DNA of 64,000 nucleotides from Clostridium porci (GTDB lineage Bacteria > Bacillota > Clostridia > Lachnospirales > Lachnospiraceae), in NCBI RefSeq assembly GCF_009696375.1, contig NZ_VUMD01000005.1, positions 124,001 through 188,000 of the forward strand, read 5' to 3'. Every line of letters starts with the position of its first letter. The first letter of the stretch is position 1. Shown here in pieces: positions 9,963-17,822 of this stretch. The notes under the pieces are model-generated. The model was not told the origin of the DNA. It searched no databases and saw only the letters and a program-made list of their open reading frames with translations. The position numbers and the translations under genes are program-made.

Positions 9963-11255
9963 ATGAAATCCATAGAAAAACAATCCCCTGCCAGAATTAT
10001 AGCTCTTGGCTTTCTGGCAGTTATCCTGGCTGGCTCTGTCCTGCTGATGGCGCCTTTTTGTGTGAAGCCCGGGGTAGAGCTTCATTATGTGGACGCGCTG
10101 TTTACATCTACCAGCGCAGTCTGCGTTACGGGGCTTATCGCAGTGGATACGGCAGATACATATACAGTGGCGGGGCAGACAGTGGTAGCGTTTCTGATCC
10201 AGATAGGGGGTCTGGGGGTGACCTCTGTTGGAGTAGGAGTGATACTGGCTCTGGGCCGCCGGGTGAACCTGAAAGAGCGTCTGCTGATAAAGGAAGCCAT
10301 GAATCTGGACTCAGGAAAAGGCATTGTATGTTTGGTAAAGAATGTGCTTAAGACGACGCTCATATTCGAGGGAGCAGGTGCATTCCTAAGCTTCCTGGTG
10401 TTCAGCCGTGATTATCCGCCTTTAAAAGCCCTGGGAATCAGCCTGTTTCATTCAGTGGCAGCTTTTAACAACTCCGGCTTTGATATTCTGGGCGGCCTTC
10501 GCAATCTGATTCCCTACCAGGACGACGTTCTTTTGAATCTGACAACGGCAGGCCTTATCATCTTCGGAGGTCTGGGCTTTCTTGTAATTATGGATATAGC
10601 CAGAAAGCGTTCCTTTAAGAGGCTGACCTTGCACTCCAAGGCTGTAATTGTAACATCCCTTATCCTTTTGGCTTTGGGTACGGTTTTGATCCGGTTTACA
10701 GAGGATATTACCTGGCTGGGCGCGTTTTTTACCAGTGTATCCGCCAGAACGGCAGGATTTTCCACCTTCCCTCTGGGAGATTTTACAACCGCAGGCATTT
10801 TAACGGTATCTGTACTGATGTTTATCGGCGCGTCGCCAGGCTCCACCGGAGGAGGTATTAAAACTAGTACGTTGTTTACCTTGTTTCATACTATAAAGGG
10901 TGCGGCTATGAATGAGGAACCCCATGCGTTTCATTACCGGATTCCTCAGGCAGCCTTCTATAAGGCGGCTATTGTGACAGCCTTATCAGGCTTGGCAGTG
11001 TGCCTGGGAATTTTTTTAATGTGCATCCTGGAGCCTGAGCTTCCTTTTGAGGATATTTTGCTGGAGATAACCTCGGCTTTCGGCACAGTGGGCCTATCTA
11101 CCGGCATTACTCCCAGCCTGTCGCCTTGGAGTAAGCTGTTGGAAATTGGGATTATGTACATTGGGAGGCTGGGGCCCTTAACGATTGCTACTCTATGGGT
11201 TTTTAAACCAGATACGTCAGTATCGTTTCCAGAAGGAAGCATCAGCATCGGATAG
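9963..11255 (+). CDS. Potassium uptake protein, TrkH/KtrB family
   Basis: A 430-residue membrane potassium channel-like transporter. Four pore-loop repeats can be read: TSAVCVTGL, AAFNNSGFD, SVSARTAGFST and SAFGTVGLST, each with the filter glycine. The length and lack of an extra N-terminal pair of helices fit KtrB rather than enterobacterial TrkH. The start at 9963 has AGGAGG eight bases upstream; the frame is open from 9921 but that start has no site. It is followed by the cytoplasmic gating subunit gene at 11318. In Firmicutes such systems are often controlled by c-di-AMP through the gating ring; here transcriptional control by the divergent KdpE-like regulator is inferred. Confidence 0.92.
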   Translation: MKSIEKQSPARIIALGFLAVILAGSVLLMAPFCVKPGVELHYVDALFTSTSAVCVTGLIAVDTADTYTVAGQTVVAFLIQIGGLGVTSVGVGVILALGRRVNLKERLLIKEAMNLDSGKGIVCLVKNVLKTTLIFEGAGAFLSFLVFSRDYPPLKALGISLFHSVAAFNNSGFDILGGLRNLIPYQDDVLLNLTTAGLIIFGGLGFLVIMDIARKRSFKRLTLHSKAVIVTSLILLALGTVLIRFTEDITWLGAFFTSVSARTAGFSTFPLGDFTTAGILTVSVLMFIGASPGSTGGGIKTSTLFTLFHTIKGAAMNEEPHAFHYRIPQAAFYKAAIVTALSGLAVCLGIFLMCILEPELPFEDILLEITSAFGTVGLSTGITPSLSPWSKLLEIGIMYIGRLGPLTIATLWVFKPDTSVSFPEGSISIG

Positions 11256-11317
11256 AGAAACGGGCTATGAGAGCTGTAAGAGGCAAAGAAACTGCAATGG
11301 CATAGGAGGAATAGAAC

Positions 11318-11992
11318 ATGACACGGAAACAGACAGAGGCAATGTCATACGGAATTATTGGTCTGGGACGCTTTGGAAGCGCCCTGGCTTCCACCCTGGC
11401 AGAGGGAGGAAAGGAGATTATGGTACTGGACTGTAATGAGGAAAAGGTCAGGAAGATGAGGCAGCTTACAGAGCACGCCTATGTGGTAAGGGATTTACAA
11501 AAGGAGACGCTGCGTGATACTGGCATTCAGAATTGTGACGTAGTAGTGGTGTGCATTGGAGATAAGGTGGACGTAAGTATTCTTACCACCTTAAATGTCA
11601 TCAATCTGGGAGTGCCTCAAGTGGTATCTAAGGCCAACAGCCCGGAGCAGGGAGAAATTCTTGAAAAGATCGGAGCACAGGTCGTATATCCGGAGAGGGA
11701 TATGGCGGTGCGGCTGGCCAAAGGCTTGATATCAAAGCGGGTGTTCAATCTCTTTGAGCTTAATGAAGCTGTGGATATTTCAGAGCTGAAGCTGAATGCC
11801 AGCCTATCGGGAAAGACGGTTCTGGAAGCTCAGCTCAGAAACCGGTACGGAGTGAATATTATTGCGATCAGCCGCGGGGACTGGCTGACTACGGATATTA
11901 CGCCTGACTATGTGTTTCATGAGGGAGATACTCTGGTGGTGATAGGAGAGAGGGAAAAGATAAAAAGGCTTGCTGACGCGCTGGGAAGATAG
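11318..11992 (+). CDS. Potassium uptake gating subunit, TrkA/KtrA family
   Basis: A 224-residue cytoplasmic RCK protein that forms the gating ring of the neighbouring TrkH/KtrB channel. The N-terminal Rossmann domain (about 10-135) has the GLGRFGSALA dinucleotide loop and a following acidic residue in VLDCNE for ribose binding. The C-terminal RCK_C domain (about 140-224) holds the ELKLNASLSGKTVLEAQLR and VFHEGDTLVVIGE segments, the site where c-di-AMP or other ligands bind in relatives. A single RCK_N/RCK_C pair is the KtrA size; TrkA of enterobacteria has two. AGGAGG precedes the ATG, and a strong terminator follows. Confidence 0.93.
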   Translation: MTRKQTEAMSYGIIGLGRFGSALASTLAEGGKEIMVLDCNEEKVRKMRQLTEHAYVVRDLQKETLRDTGIQNCDVVVVCIGDKVDVSILTTLNVINLGVPQVVSKANSPEQGEILEKIGAQVVYPERDMAVRLAKGLISKRVFNLFELNEAVDISELKLNASLSGKTVLEAQLRNRYGVNIIAISRGDWLTTDITPDYVFHEGDTLVVIGEREKIKRLADALGR

Positions 11993-12081
11993 CAAAATAT
12001 AATTTTAATACCGCCTTTTTTCCATCACGCTATAATGCCCGGTTTTTTGCAAACTCACATCTGTAAATTATCTACAGACTG

Positions 12082-12115
12082 AACCGATATTCTTAAAAAA
12101 GAATATCGGTTTTTT
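12082..12115 (+). terminator. Strong intrinsic terminator after trkA
   Basis: A perfect 13-base-pair stem (12082-12094 with 12099-12111, core ACCGATATTCTT) with an AAAA loop runs directly into a T tract. It separates the potassium genes from the purine leader that follows. Confidence 0.9.
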
Positions 12116-12197
12116 ACATTCATACTAGATAAAATCGAATGTTTTATTAAATATCCTATACAAAATATAGAAAATGCACAAAAAAATACCAATTTCA

Positions 12198-12227
12198 TTG
12201 ACATATAATTGTAAAATATGATAGACT
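12198..12227 (+). promoter_or_regulatory. Promoter of the guanine riboswitch transcript
   Basis: TTGACA at 12198-12203 is a perfect -35 and TAGACT at 12222-12227 a partial -10, 18 bases apart. Transcription would begin near 12234, about 40 bases before the riboswitch aptamer. Confidence 0.55.
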
Positions 12228-12272
12228 CAATGTGTCAGAAGATGAAGCAGCTGAATAAACGTATAAGGATAC

Positions 12273-12341
12273 AAAACTTGTATATGCTCAAAATAGGTTG
12301 GGCGTTTCTACCAACTACCGTAATAGTTGACTATAAGTTTT
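12273..12341 (+). promoter_or_regulatory. Purine riboswitch aptamer, guanine-type
   Basis: The complete three-way junction can be folded by eye. P1 pairs 12273-12282 with 12332-12341 (ten pairs, one G-U). P2 is GCTC with GGGC, and P3 is AACTA with TAGTT. The junction J2/3 reads TTTCTACC, loop L3 reads CCGTAA, and L2 has the GG that pairs with CC of L3. The ligand-reading position in the 3' junction GACTAT is C, as in the xpt guanine riboswitch; adenine riboswitches have GATTAT. The base equivalent to U51 is kept, arguing against the 2'-deoxyguanosine class. The downstream genes are guanine deaminase and a purine permease. Confidence 0.88.
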
Positions 12342-12350
12342 CACTTTTTA

Positions 12351-12409
12351 TGCCGCTTCGGGGTTCCGGGGGCAGGCATGTGAGGCCTTGTGAACAGCGG
12401 TGGTTTTTT
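12351..12409 (+). terminator. Possible riboswitch expression-platform terminator
   Basis: TGCCGCT (12351-12357) can pair with AGCGGTG (12396-12402), followed by GTTTTTT. The loop is long and may fold further. It lies between the aptamer and the guanine deaminase ribosome binding site, as an expression platform would, but I could not identify a convincing antiterminator, so whether guanine turns the genes on or off is not clear. Confidence 0.4.
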
Positions 12410-12481
12410 GTGTGCTAAGATTTTGCGCATAAAAGCTCAGGCTTGTCGCTGTCCGAGGAAATATAAAGACAGGAGGAGCAT

Positions 12482-13756
12482 ATGGAAGAAAAATTTGTGC
12501 TGAAGGGCAATATCTGTTACAGTCATAACGCCGATAGGCTGGAGTGTATGGAGCAGGGATATTTGGTTTGTGAGGACGGCAGATCGGCAGGGGTATATAA
12601 AGAGCTTCCGCAGATATATGCCGGGTTTCCATTGATGGATTATGGAGACAGAATGATTGTTCCAGGTCTTACAGACCTTCATATCCATGCCCCCCAGTAT
12701 CCCTTTAGAGGTCTTGGCATGGATCTGGAGCTTCTGGACTGGCTGAACACTCGAACCTTTCCTGAAGAAGCCAGGTATAGCGACAGGGAGTATGCAGGAA
12801 AAGCATATAGGATTTTTGCAGATGACATAAAACGTGGCGGAACCACGAGAGCCTGTATTTTCGGAACCCTTCACAGGGAGGCTACGGTGAAGCTGATGGA
12901 TTTAATGGAGGCTACAGGCCTTAAGACCATGGTGGGAAAGGTGAATATGGATCGGAATTGTCCTGACTTTCTGGTGGAGGAGAGTGCTGAGGCATCCATT
13001 AAGGAGACCCGGCTCTGGCTGGAGGAGATAAAGGGCAGATACAGGAATACCCGGCCTATCCTTACACCCAGATTTATTCCCACCTGCACCGATGAGCTGA
13101 TGGAGAAACTAAAGGGGATTCAGGAGCAGTACGGACTTCCGGTTCAGTCCCATCTTTCAGAGAATATGGGAGAAATCGCCTGGGTGAAAGAGCTTTGTCC
13201 CTGGTCGGAATGCTACGGCGATGTCTACGATCACTTCGGTCTGTTCGGCGGTGATGTAAAAACCATCATGGCGCACTGTGTGTGGTCCGGTGAAGAGGAG
13301 ACGGAGCGGCTGAGAGAGAGAGGGGTATATGTGGCTCATTGTCCCCAGTCCAACACCAACCTTTCCTCAGGGATTGCTCCCGTAAGGCGGTATCTGGATC
13401 AGGGGCTTAAGGTGGGGCTTGGGACTGATGTGGCAGGAGGAAGCAGCGCTTCTGTTTTTCGTGCCATGGCCGATGCCATTCAGGTGTCAAAGCTAAGATG
13501 GAGGCTGCAGGATGAGAGCTTAAAGCCCCTTACTTTTACGGAGGCATTTTACCTTGGTACGAAAGGAGGCGGCTCCTTCTTCGGAAAGGTGGGAAGCTTT
13601 GAGGCGGATTATGAGTTTGACGCGCTGGTGCTAAATGACAGCGGTCTTAGGCATCCCCAGCCTTTGAGCCTGCAGGAGCGTTTGGAGCGGTTCATCTACC
13701 TGGCAGACGAGCGCCATATAGAAGCCAAGTATGTGGCGGGAAAGAAGGTATTTTAA
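12482..13756 (+). CDS. guaD: Guanine deaminase
   Basis: A 424-residue amidohydrolase that converts guanine to xanthine and ammonia. Metal-site motifs are present in order: TDLHIHAPQYPFRG (first two His), a QSHLSE segment (substrate and metal His), MAHC (metal His) and GLGTDVAGGSS (metal Asp). The HAPQY and HCPQSNTNLSSG segments are characteristic of GuaD within the family. AGGAGG precedes the ATG by seven bases. It sits behind a guanine riboswitch and ahead of a purine permease, which fits guanine salvage or use of purines as a nitrogen source. Confidence 0.92.
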   Translation: MEEKFVLKGNICYSHNADRLECMEQGYLVCEDGRSAGVYKELPQIYAGFPLMDYGDRMIVPGLTDLHIHAPQYPFRGLGMDLELLDWLNTRTFPEEARYSDREYAGKAYRIFADDIKRGGTTRACIFGTLHREATVKLMDLMEATGLKTMVGKVNMDRNCPDFLVEESAEASIKETRLWLEEIKGRYRNTRPILTPRFIPTCTDELMEKLKGIQEQYGLPVQSHLSENMGEIAWVKELCPWSECYGDVYDHFGLFGGDVKTIMAHCVWSGEEETERLRERGVYVAHCPQSNTNLSSGIAPVRRYLDQGLKVGLGTDVAGGSSASVFRAMADAIQVSKLRWRLQDESLKPLTFTEAFYLGTKGGGSFFGKVGSFEADYEFDALVLNDSGLRHPQPLSLQERLERFIYLADERHIEAKYVAGKKVF

Positions 13757-13851
13757 AATTGGGCAGGGAGCATGATGAAAGAGCGGTAAGGGGGGCCGGG
13801 TTCTTTCTATGCAAGTAGAAACCGTAGTATGAAACCAAGGAGGCACGAAGT

Positions 13852-15246
13852 ATGGAGAATAAAGCAAATCAGGGATTTTTAGAGAAGATATTTCATCTGT
13901 CGGAGAACAGGACGGACGTGAGAACGGAAGTAATTGCCGGTATTACCACGTTTATGACTATGGCGTATATTCTGGCAGTAAATCCCAATATTTTAAGTGA
14001 AACTGGAATGGACAGGGGAGCGGTTTTTACAGCCACAGCCCTGGCGTCCCTAGCTGCAACCCTGCTGATGGCTGCATTAGCAAACTATCCCTTTGTTCTT
14101 GCGCCTGGTATGGGATTGAATGCTTACTTTGCATATACGGTAGTTCTTCAGATGGGCTATACATGGCAGATGGCTTTGGCAGCCGTATTTGTGGAGGGTA
14201 TCGTATTCATCGCGCTTTCGCTGACCAATGTGCGTGAAGCGGTTTTCAATGCGATCCCCATGAATTTAAAGCATGCAGTGTCGGCTGGAATCGGTCTTTT
14301 TATCGCCTTTATCGGTCTTCAGAATGCGAAGATCGTAGTTGGAAGCACAACGCTGGTATCTATGTTTTCCTTTAAGGGCGCAATAGAGGCAGGGACCTTC
14401 AATTCCATAGGAATTACCGTAATATTAGCCTTGCTTGGAGTTCTGATTACTTCCATTTTAGTCGTGAAGGAGGTAAAGGGAAATATTTTGTGGGGTATCC
14501 TTATTACCTGGCTTTTAGGAATTATTTGTGAACTGACAGGACTGTATCAGCCCAATGCGGAGTTGGGAATGTTCAGTGTACTGCCTGACTTCTCAGGGGG
14601 TCTGCATATTCCAAGCATGTCTCCTACTCTCTTTAAGATGGATTTTAGCGGTCTTTTGTCCCTGGATTTTTTGATGATTATGTTTGCCTTTTTATTTGTG
14701 GATATGTTTGACACGCTGGGAACCCTGATTGGAGTTGCCTCCAAGGCAGATATGCTGGATAAGGACGGAAAGCTTCCGAAGCTTAGAGGCGCCCTGCTCT
14801 CTGATGCCATAGGAACCACGGTGGGAGCTGTATTCGGCACCTCTACGACCACAACCTTTGTAGAGAGCGCTTCCGGCGTGGCGGAAGGAGGAAGAACAGG
14901 GCTTACGGCAGTGGTAGCAGCCGTTTTGTTCGGTCTGTCCCTGTTTCTGTCGCCTATTTTCCTTGCAATTCCTTCCTTTGCGACAGCTCCAGCTTTGATC
15001 ATCGTAGGCTTTCTGATGATTACGTCGATTACGAAGATTGACTTTTCAGGCCTGACGGAAGCTTTGCCATCCTATATCTGTATTATTGCAATGCCGTTTA
15101 TGTACAGTATTTCCGAGGGGATCGCTATGGGAGTTATTTCTTATGTAGTGATTAATCTTCTGTCAGGGCGCGCCAAGGAGAAGAAGATAAGCCTTTTGAT
15201 GTATATTCTGGCTGTACTGTTTGTGCTTAAGTATGTTCTGCTTTAA
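13852..15246 (+). CDS. NCS2-family purine permease (AzgA/PbuG-like)
   Basis: A 464-residue membrane transporter, probably a proton symporter for guanine and hypoxanthine. The N-terminus (RTEVIAGITTFMTMAYILAVNP), the APGMGLNAYFAY loop, the DMFDTLGTLIGVA segment and the SASGVAEGGRTGLTAV segment are all diagnostic of the AzgA/PbuG/PbuO branch rather than the uracil or xanthine branch. It is preceded by AAGGAGG and lies 95 bases after guaD without an obvious terminator, so it is probably transcribed from the same riboswitch-controlled promoter. Adenine is an alternative substrate in this branch. Confidence 0.9.
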   Translation: MENKANQGFLEKIFHLSENRTDVRTEVIAGITTFMTMAYILAVNPNILSETGMDRGAVFTATALASLAATLLMAALANYPFVLAPGMGLNAYFAYTVVLQMGYTWQMALAAVFVEGIVFIALSLTNVREAVFNAIPMNLKHAVSAGIGLFIAFIGLQNAKIVVGSTTLVSMFSFKGAIEAGTFNSIGITVILALLGVLITSILVVKEVKGNILWGILITWLLGIICELTGLYQPNAELGMFSVLPDFSGGLHIPSMSPTLFKMDFSGLLSLDFLMIMFAFLFVDMFDTLGTLIGVASKADMLDKDGKLPKLRGALLSDAIGTTVGAVFGTSTTTTFVESASGVAEGGRTGLTAVVAAVLFGLSLFLSPIFLAIPSFATAPALIIVGFLMITSITKIDFSGLTEALPSYICIIAMPFMYSISEGIAMGVISYVVINLLSGRAKEKKISLLMYILAVLFVLKYVLL

Positions 15247-15303
15247 TGAAAGGGCTTTGGGAAGGGGACGTTACGGGCTTAACAATTTTAGATAAGTATA
15301 GGT

Positions 15304-15432
15304 TTGTATATCGGATTAAATGTGAAGTATAATGATAATTGAATCTGATATTTATTATCCCAAAGAAATTAAGTGGTATTTTCTCAAATAACGTTATGAA
15401 GCAGGAAGCCTATCAAAGATTTCCTGCTTTTT
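15304..15432 (+). ncRNA. Candidate small RNA with its own promoter and terminator
   Basis: In the gap after the purine permease, TTGTAT (15304-15309) and TATAAT (15328-15333) are 18 bases apart. About 60 bases beyond the predicted start comes a perfect hairpin terminator (AAGCAGGAA with TTCCTGCTT, 15399-15429, then TTT). Together they would make a transcript of about 93 nucleotides, with no open frame of note. The terminator could equally serve the permease mRNA, so this is a suggestion only. Confidence 0.35.
15399..15432 (+). terminator. Intrinsic terminator
   Basis: Nine perfect base pairs (15399-15407 with 15421-15429) and a short T tract. It lies 150 bases after the permease stop and faces the convergent methyltransferase gene. 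It ends either the guaD-permease mRNA or the candidate small RNA. Confidence 0.8.
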
Positions 15433-15542
15433 GTTAATAGTTAAAGCCGTTAATGTTATATTTTTCTGGGCGGCATGTTGCCAACCGATCCGGGTCAGTA
15501 TACAATCTGCATAAAATCATGTTGTTCCTGCATATTTAAGGT

Positions 15543-16784
15543 TTATGGTTCCTCACATACCTGGAAAATGAAGAACTTCAGATAATAGCTTTCGTCCGCA
15601 GACCAAAGGATTGGATGGTCACTGGCCTGAGTACGGTATTCGATCTGGCGAAGCCTTTTGTGCGCATTGCCGGCGGCTTCCCGAATGGTTTTCGAAAATA
15701 GATCCGGAGTTAGGAAATGGGAGCAGGAGCAGGTGGCAAGATAGCCGCCGTCCTTTACAAGCTTCATTCCCCGGCGGTTTATCTCACGGTAGCCCTTTAT
15801 AGCATTTCTGACGGAATTCCGGGATTTGGTAAATGCCGGCGGATCTAATATCACTACGTCAAATGTCTCTCCCTTCTGCTCCAGACCGGGAAGGAGGTCA
15901 AAGACATCGGCGCATTGAAAATGTACCCGGTTCTGGAGATCGTTTAATGCGGCATTTTCAGCAGCCTGGTCTACAGCCAGACGGGAGGCATCTATACCTA
16001 GAACCTCCCTGGAGCCTGCCAGCCCTGCATTTAACGCAAAGGAGCCGGTGTGGGTAAAGCAGTCCAGCACCCGATCCGGACGGATGCGCCGGCAGAGATT
16101 TTGGACAGCCAGCCGGTTATACTTCTGATCTAGAAAGAAACCTGTTTTCTGACCGTCCTCCACATCTACCAGATAGCGGACGCCGTTTTCCATAATCTCC
16201 ACCTTGGTTACGAAGGGCTCTCCGATAAAGCCCTTATAACGCTCCATCCCCTCCTGAAGCCGTACCTTAGCATCACTGCGTTCATACACACCCCGTATGA
16301 TAACGCCGTCCTCCGCAAGAACCTTCTTCAGCTTTTCCACAATCATTTGCTTAAACCGGTCAATGCCCAGCGCCAGAGATTCCACCACCAGCACATCGGA
16401 AAACTTGTCAACGATCATGCCAGGAAGAAAATCAGCTTCTGCGAAGATAAGGCGGCAGCTGGAGGTGTCCGTCACTGCCTTTCTGTATTCCCAGGCATTG
16501 CGTACCCGCATTTCGATAAATGCCTCGTCTATTACCGCATCCTTTTTTCTGGACATCATTCGTACGGTGAGCTTTGAGCAGGTGTTAATAAAGCCTGTAC
16601 CCAGAGGAAAGCCGTCATAATCTTCTATAAGTGCCAGATCTCCGTTCGTAAAAGACCCGGTGATGATATCGATTTCATTATCGTATATCCAGGCCCCTCC
16701 TGCCTTTAAGGAACGGCCCATCCCCTTTTTTATGCGAACCGTAGCTCTCTGCGACAGTTGAGTCTTAGTAGTTTGAAATTCCAT
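15543..16784 (-). CDS. Class I SAM-dependent rRNA methyltransferase, RlmI-like
   Basis: A 413-residue protein with an N-terminal PUA RNA-binding domain (about 15-95, RIKKGMGRSLKAGGAWIYDNEI), a central linker domain and a Rossmann methyltransferase domain from about residue 225. SAM-site motifs are DCFTHTGSFALNA, GIDASRLAVDQA and the catalytic-type VVILDPPAFTKSR; the CSCSHFLTPD segment supplies the cysteine used by m5C enzymes of this group. RlmI of E. coli makes m5C1962 in 23S rRNA; the exact target here is assumed. It is monocistronic on the minus strand, convergent with the purine permease and about 100 bases beyond the TetR gene at 16886. Confidence 0.88.
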   Translation of the reverse strand: MEFQTTKTQLSQRATVRIKKGMGRSLKAGGAWIYDNEIDIITGSFTNGDLALIEDYDGFPLGTGFINTCSKLTVRMMSRKKDAVIDEAFIEMRVRNAWEYRKAVTDTSSCRLIFAEADFLPGMIVDKFSDVLVVESLALGIDRFKQMIVEKLKKVLAEDGVIIRGVYERSDAKVRLQEGMERYKGFIGEPFVTKVEIMENGVRYLVDVEDGQKTGFFLDQKYNRLAVQNLCRRIRPDRVLDCFTHTGSFALNAGLAGSREVLGIDASRLAVDQAAENAALNDLQNRVHFQCADVFDLLPGLEQKGETFDVVILDPPAFTKSRNSVRNAIKGYREINRRGMKLVKDGGYLATCSCSHFLTPDLFSKTIREAAGNAHKRLRQIEYRTQASDHPILWSADESYYLKFFIFQVCEEP

Positions 16785-16885
16785 TTATGTACCTCTGCCT
16801 TTCCAGCGCCCTCCTTACGGGCGTTTCATGTGGTGCTTACAGGGATAGTGCTTCTTATGCTGCCCTTGCCTGCATAGACATTTTA

Positions 16886-17476
16886 TCACAGGTTAGGCTT
16901 ACCTTCCAGTACATTAATTCCTTTTGTGATAAATACCTCGGTTAGTCCTGCCATTTCCCCAGGAGCTTCTTTTAAGCCTGATTTGAGCCAATGTTGAACC
17001 AAACCTACGCAGCCGGATACAATAAAGGAACAGAAAGCGTCAAATACAAGGGGATTGTCTGTGCGGAATATCTCCATCCAGTCGTGGATGCATTTTTCCT
17101 GAATCAGCTGTTTCAGGCGATTCACAAAATTTAAATCTCCGTTTTCCCCCAAAAGTATTTCAATGAGATCGGCATTGTTATAAACTAAGGTATAGATTTC
17201 TTCAAAGAGGACAGCCGGACGCTGCTGTAAATCCTTGGCGTCGTGCTTTTGCAAAAGCTCATAAAAATCTGTCTGGAGCTCCGTCTCTGTCTTTTCCAGC
17301 AGGTCATAGACATCCTTATAATGAAGATAAAAGGTTCCTCGGTTTAAATCTGCCATGTCAGTCAGCTCACGGACGGTTATATCCTGTACCTTCTTTTGCT
17401 TTAACAGCGATATAAGACATTCCCTAAGCTGCTTTCTGGTTTTTCGTACTCTGCGGTCTACTGCCTCTGCGCTCAT
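16886..17476 (-). CDS. TetR/AcrR-family transcriptional regulator
   Basis: A 196-residue regulator. The N-terminal helix-turn-helix is clear (TVRELTDMADLNRGTFYLHYKDVYDLLE, about residues 33-60). The C-terminal ligand domain has the pattern of the clostridial TetR_C group with an FCSFIVSGCVGLVQHWLKSG helix. An AAAGGAGG site precedes the ATG at 17476. It is divergent from the surface protein at 17823 and the MMPL transporter genes behind it, so control of that cluster is a reasonable guess. The 346-base gap is very AT-rich and contains one good promoter (17693-17721), but I saw no convincing perfect palindrome as operator. Confidence 0.85.
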   Translation of the reverse strand: MSAEAVDRRVRKTRKQLRECLISLLKQKKVQDITVRELTDMADLNRGTFYLHYKDVYDLLEKTETELQTDFYELLQKHDAKDLQQRPAVLFEEIYTLVYNNADLIEILLGENGDLNFVNRLKQLIQEKCIHDWMEIFRTDNPLVFDAFCSFIVSGCVGLVQHWLKSGLKEAPGEMAGLTEVFITKGINVLEGKPNL

Positions 17477-17692
17477 CTGATGTGCCTCCTTTGTTTTTGA
17501 TATAAGGCTATGGCATGCCTGAAAATTACCTCCTGCAATCTATCATTTACTTTCTGAGAACGCAAATTTCAGACAGGACATAGGGGGCCATTGGCCCGTT
17601 CATCTTATTGATTTTACATTTTTTTAATAATTATATAATAAACAAAAAAATAAAAAATGTATATTAATAATCATTTGTCGCAAAATTAATCA

Positions 17693-17721
17693 TTGTATCT
17701 TTGGCTTTCTCTTAGTATAAT
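17693..17721 (+). promoter_or_regulatory. Promoter ahead of the wall-binding protein
   Basis: TTGTAT (17693-17698), 17 bases, TATAAT (17716-17721). It predicts a leader of about 95 bases before the gene at 17823. Downstream of the -10 there are two imperfect direct copies of GTCAATnAAT; their meaning is unclear. Nothing else is visible in the 17477-17822 gap. Confidence 0.6.
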
Positions 17722-17822
17722 CCATTATAGTCAATAAATCAACAAATGTCAATTAATAAATACGAGCAATATAAATGCACAAAATATAACTAATAGACTA
17801 TAAACTGTCGGGAGATGAAAGA

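Noticed and set aside
12218-12418. An open frame of 66 codons between the potassium and purine genes
   Set aside because: It runs straight through the riboswitch aptamer and expression platform and has no ribosome binding site.
17730-17765. Imperfect direct repeats GTCAATnAAT downstream of the surface-protein promoter as a TetR operator
   Set aside because: TetR proteins bind palindromes, and the repeats are short and AT-rich, so chance is likely.
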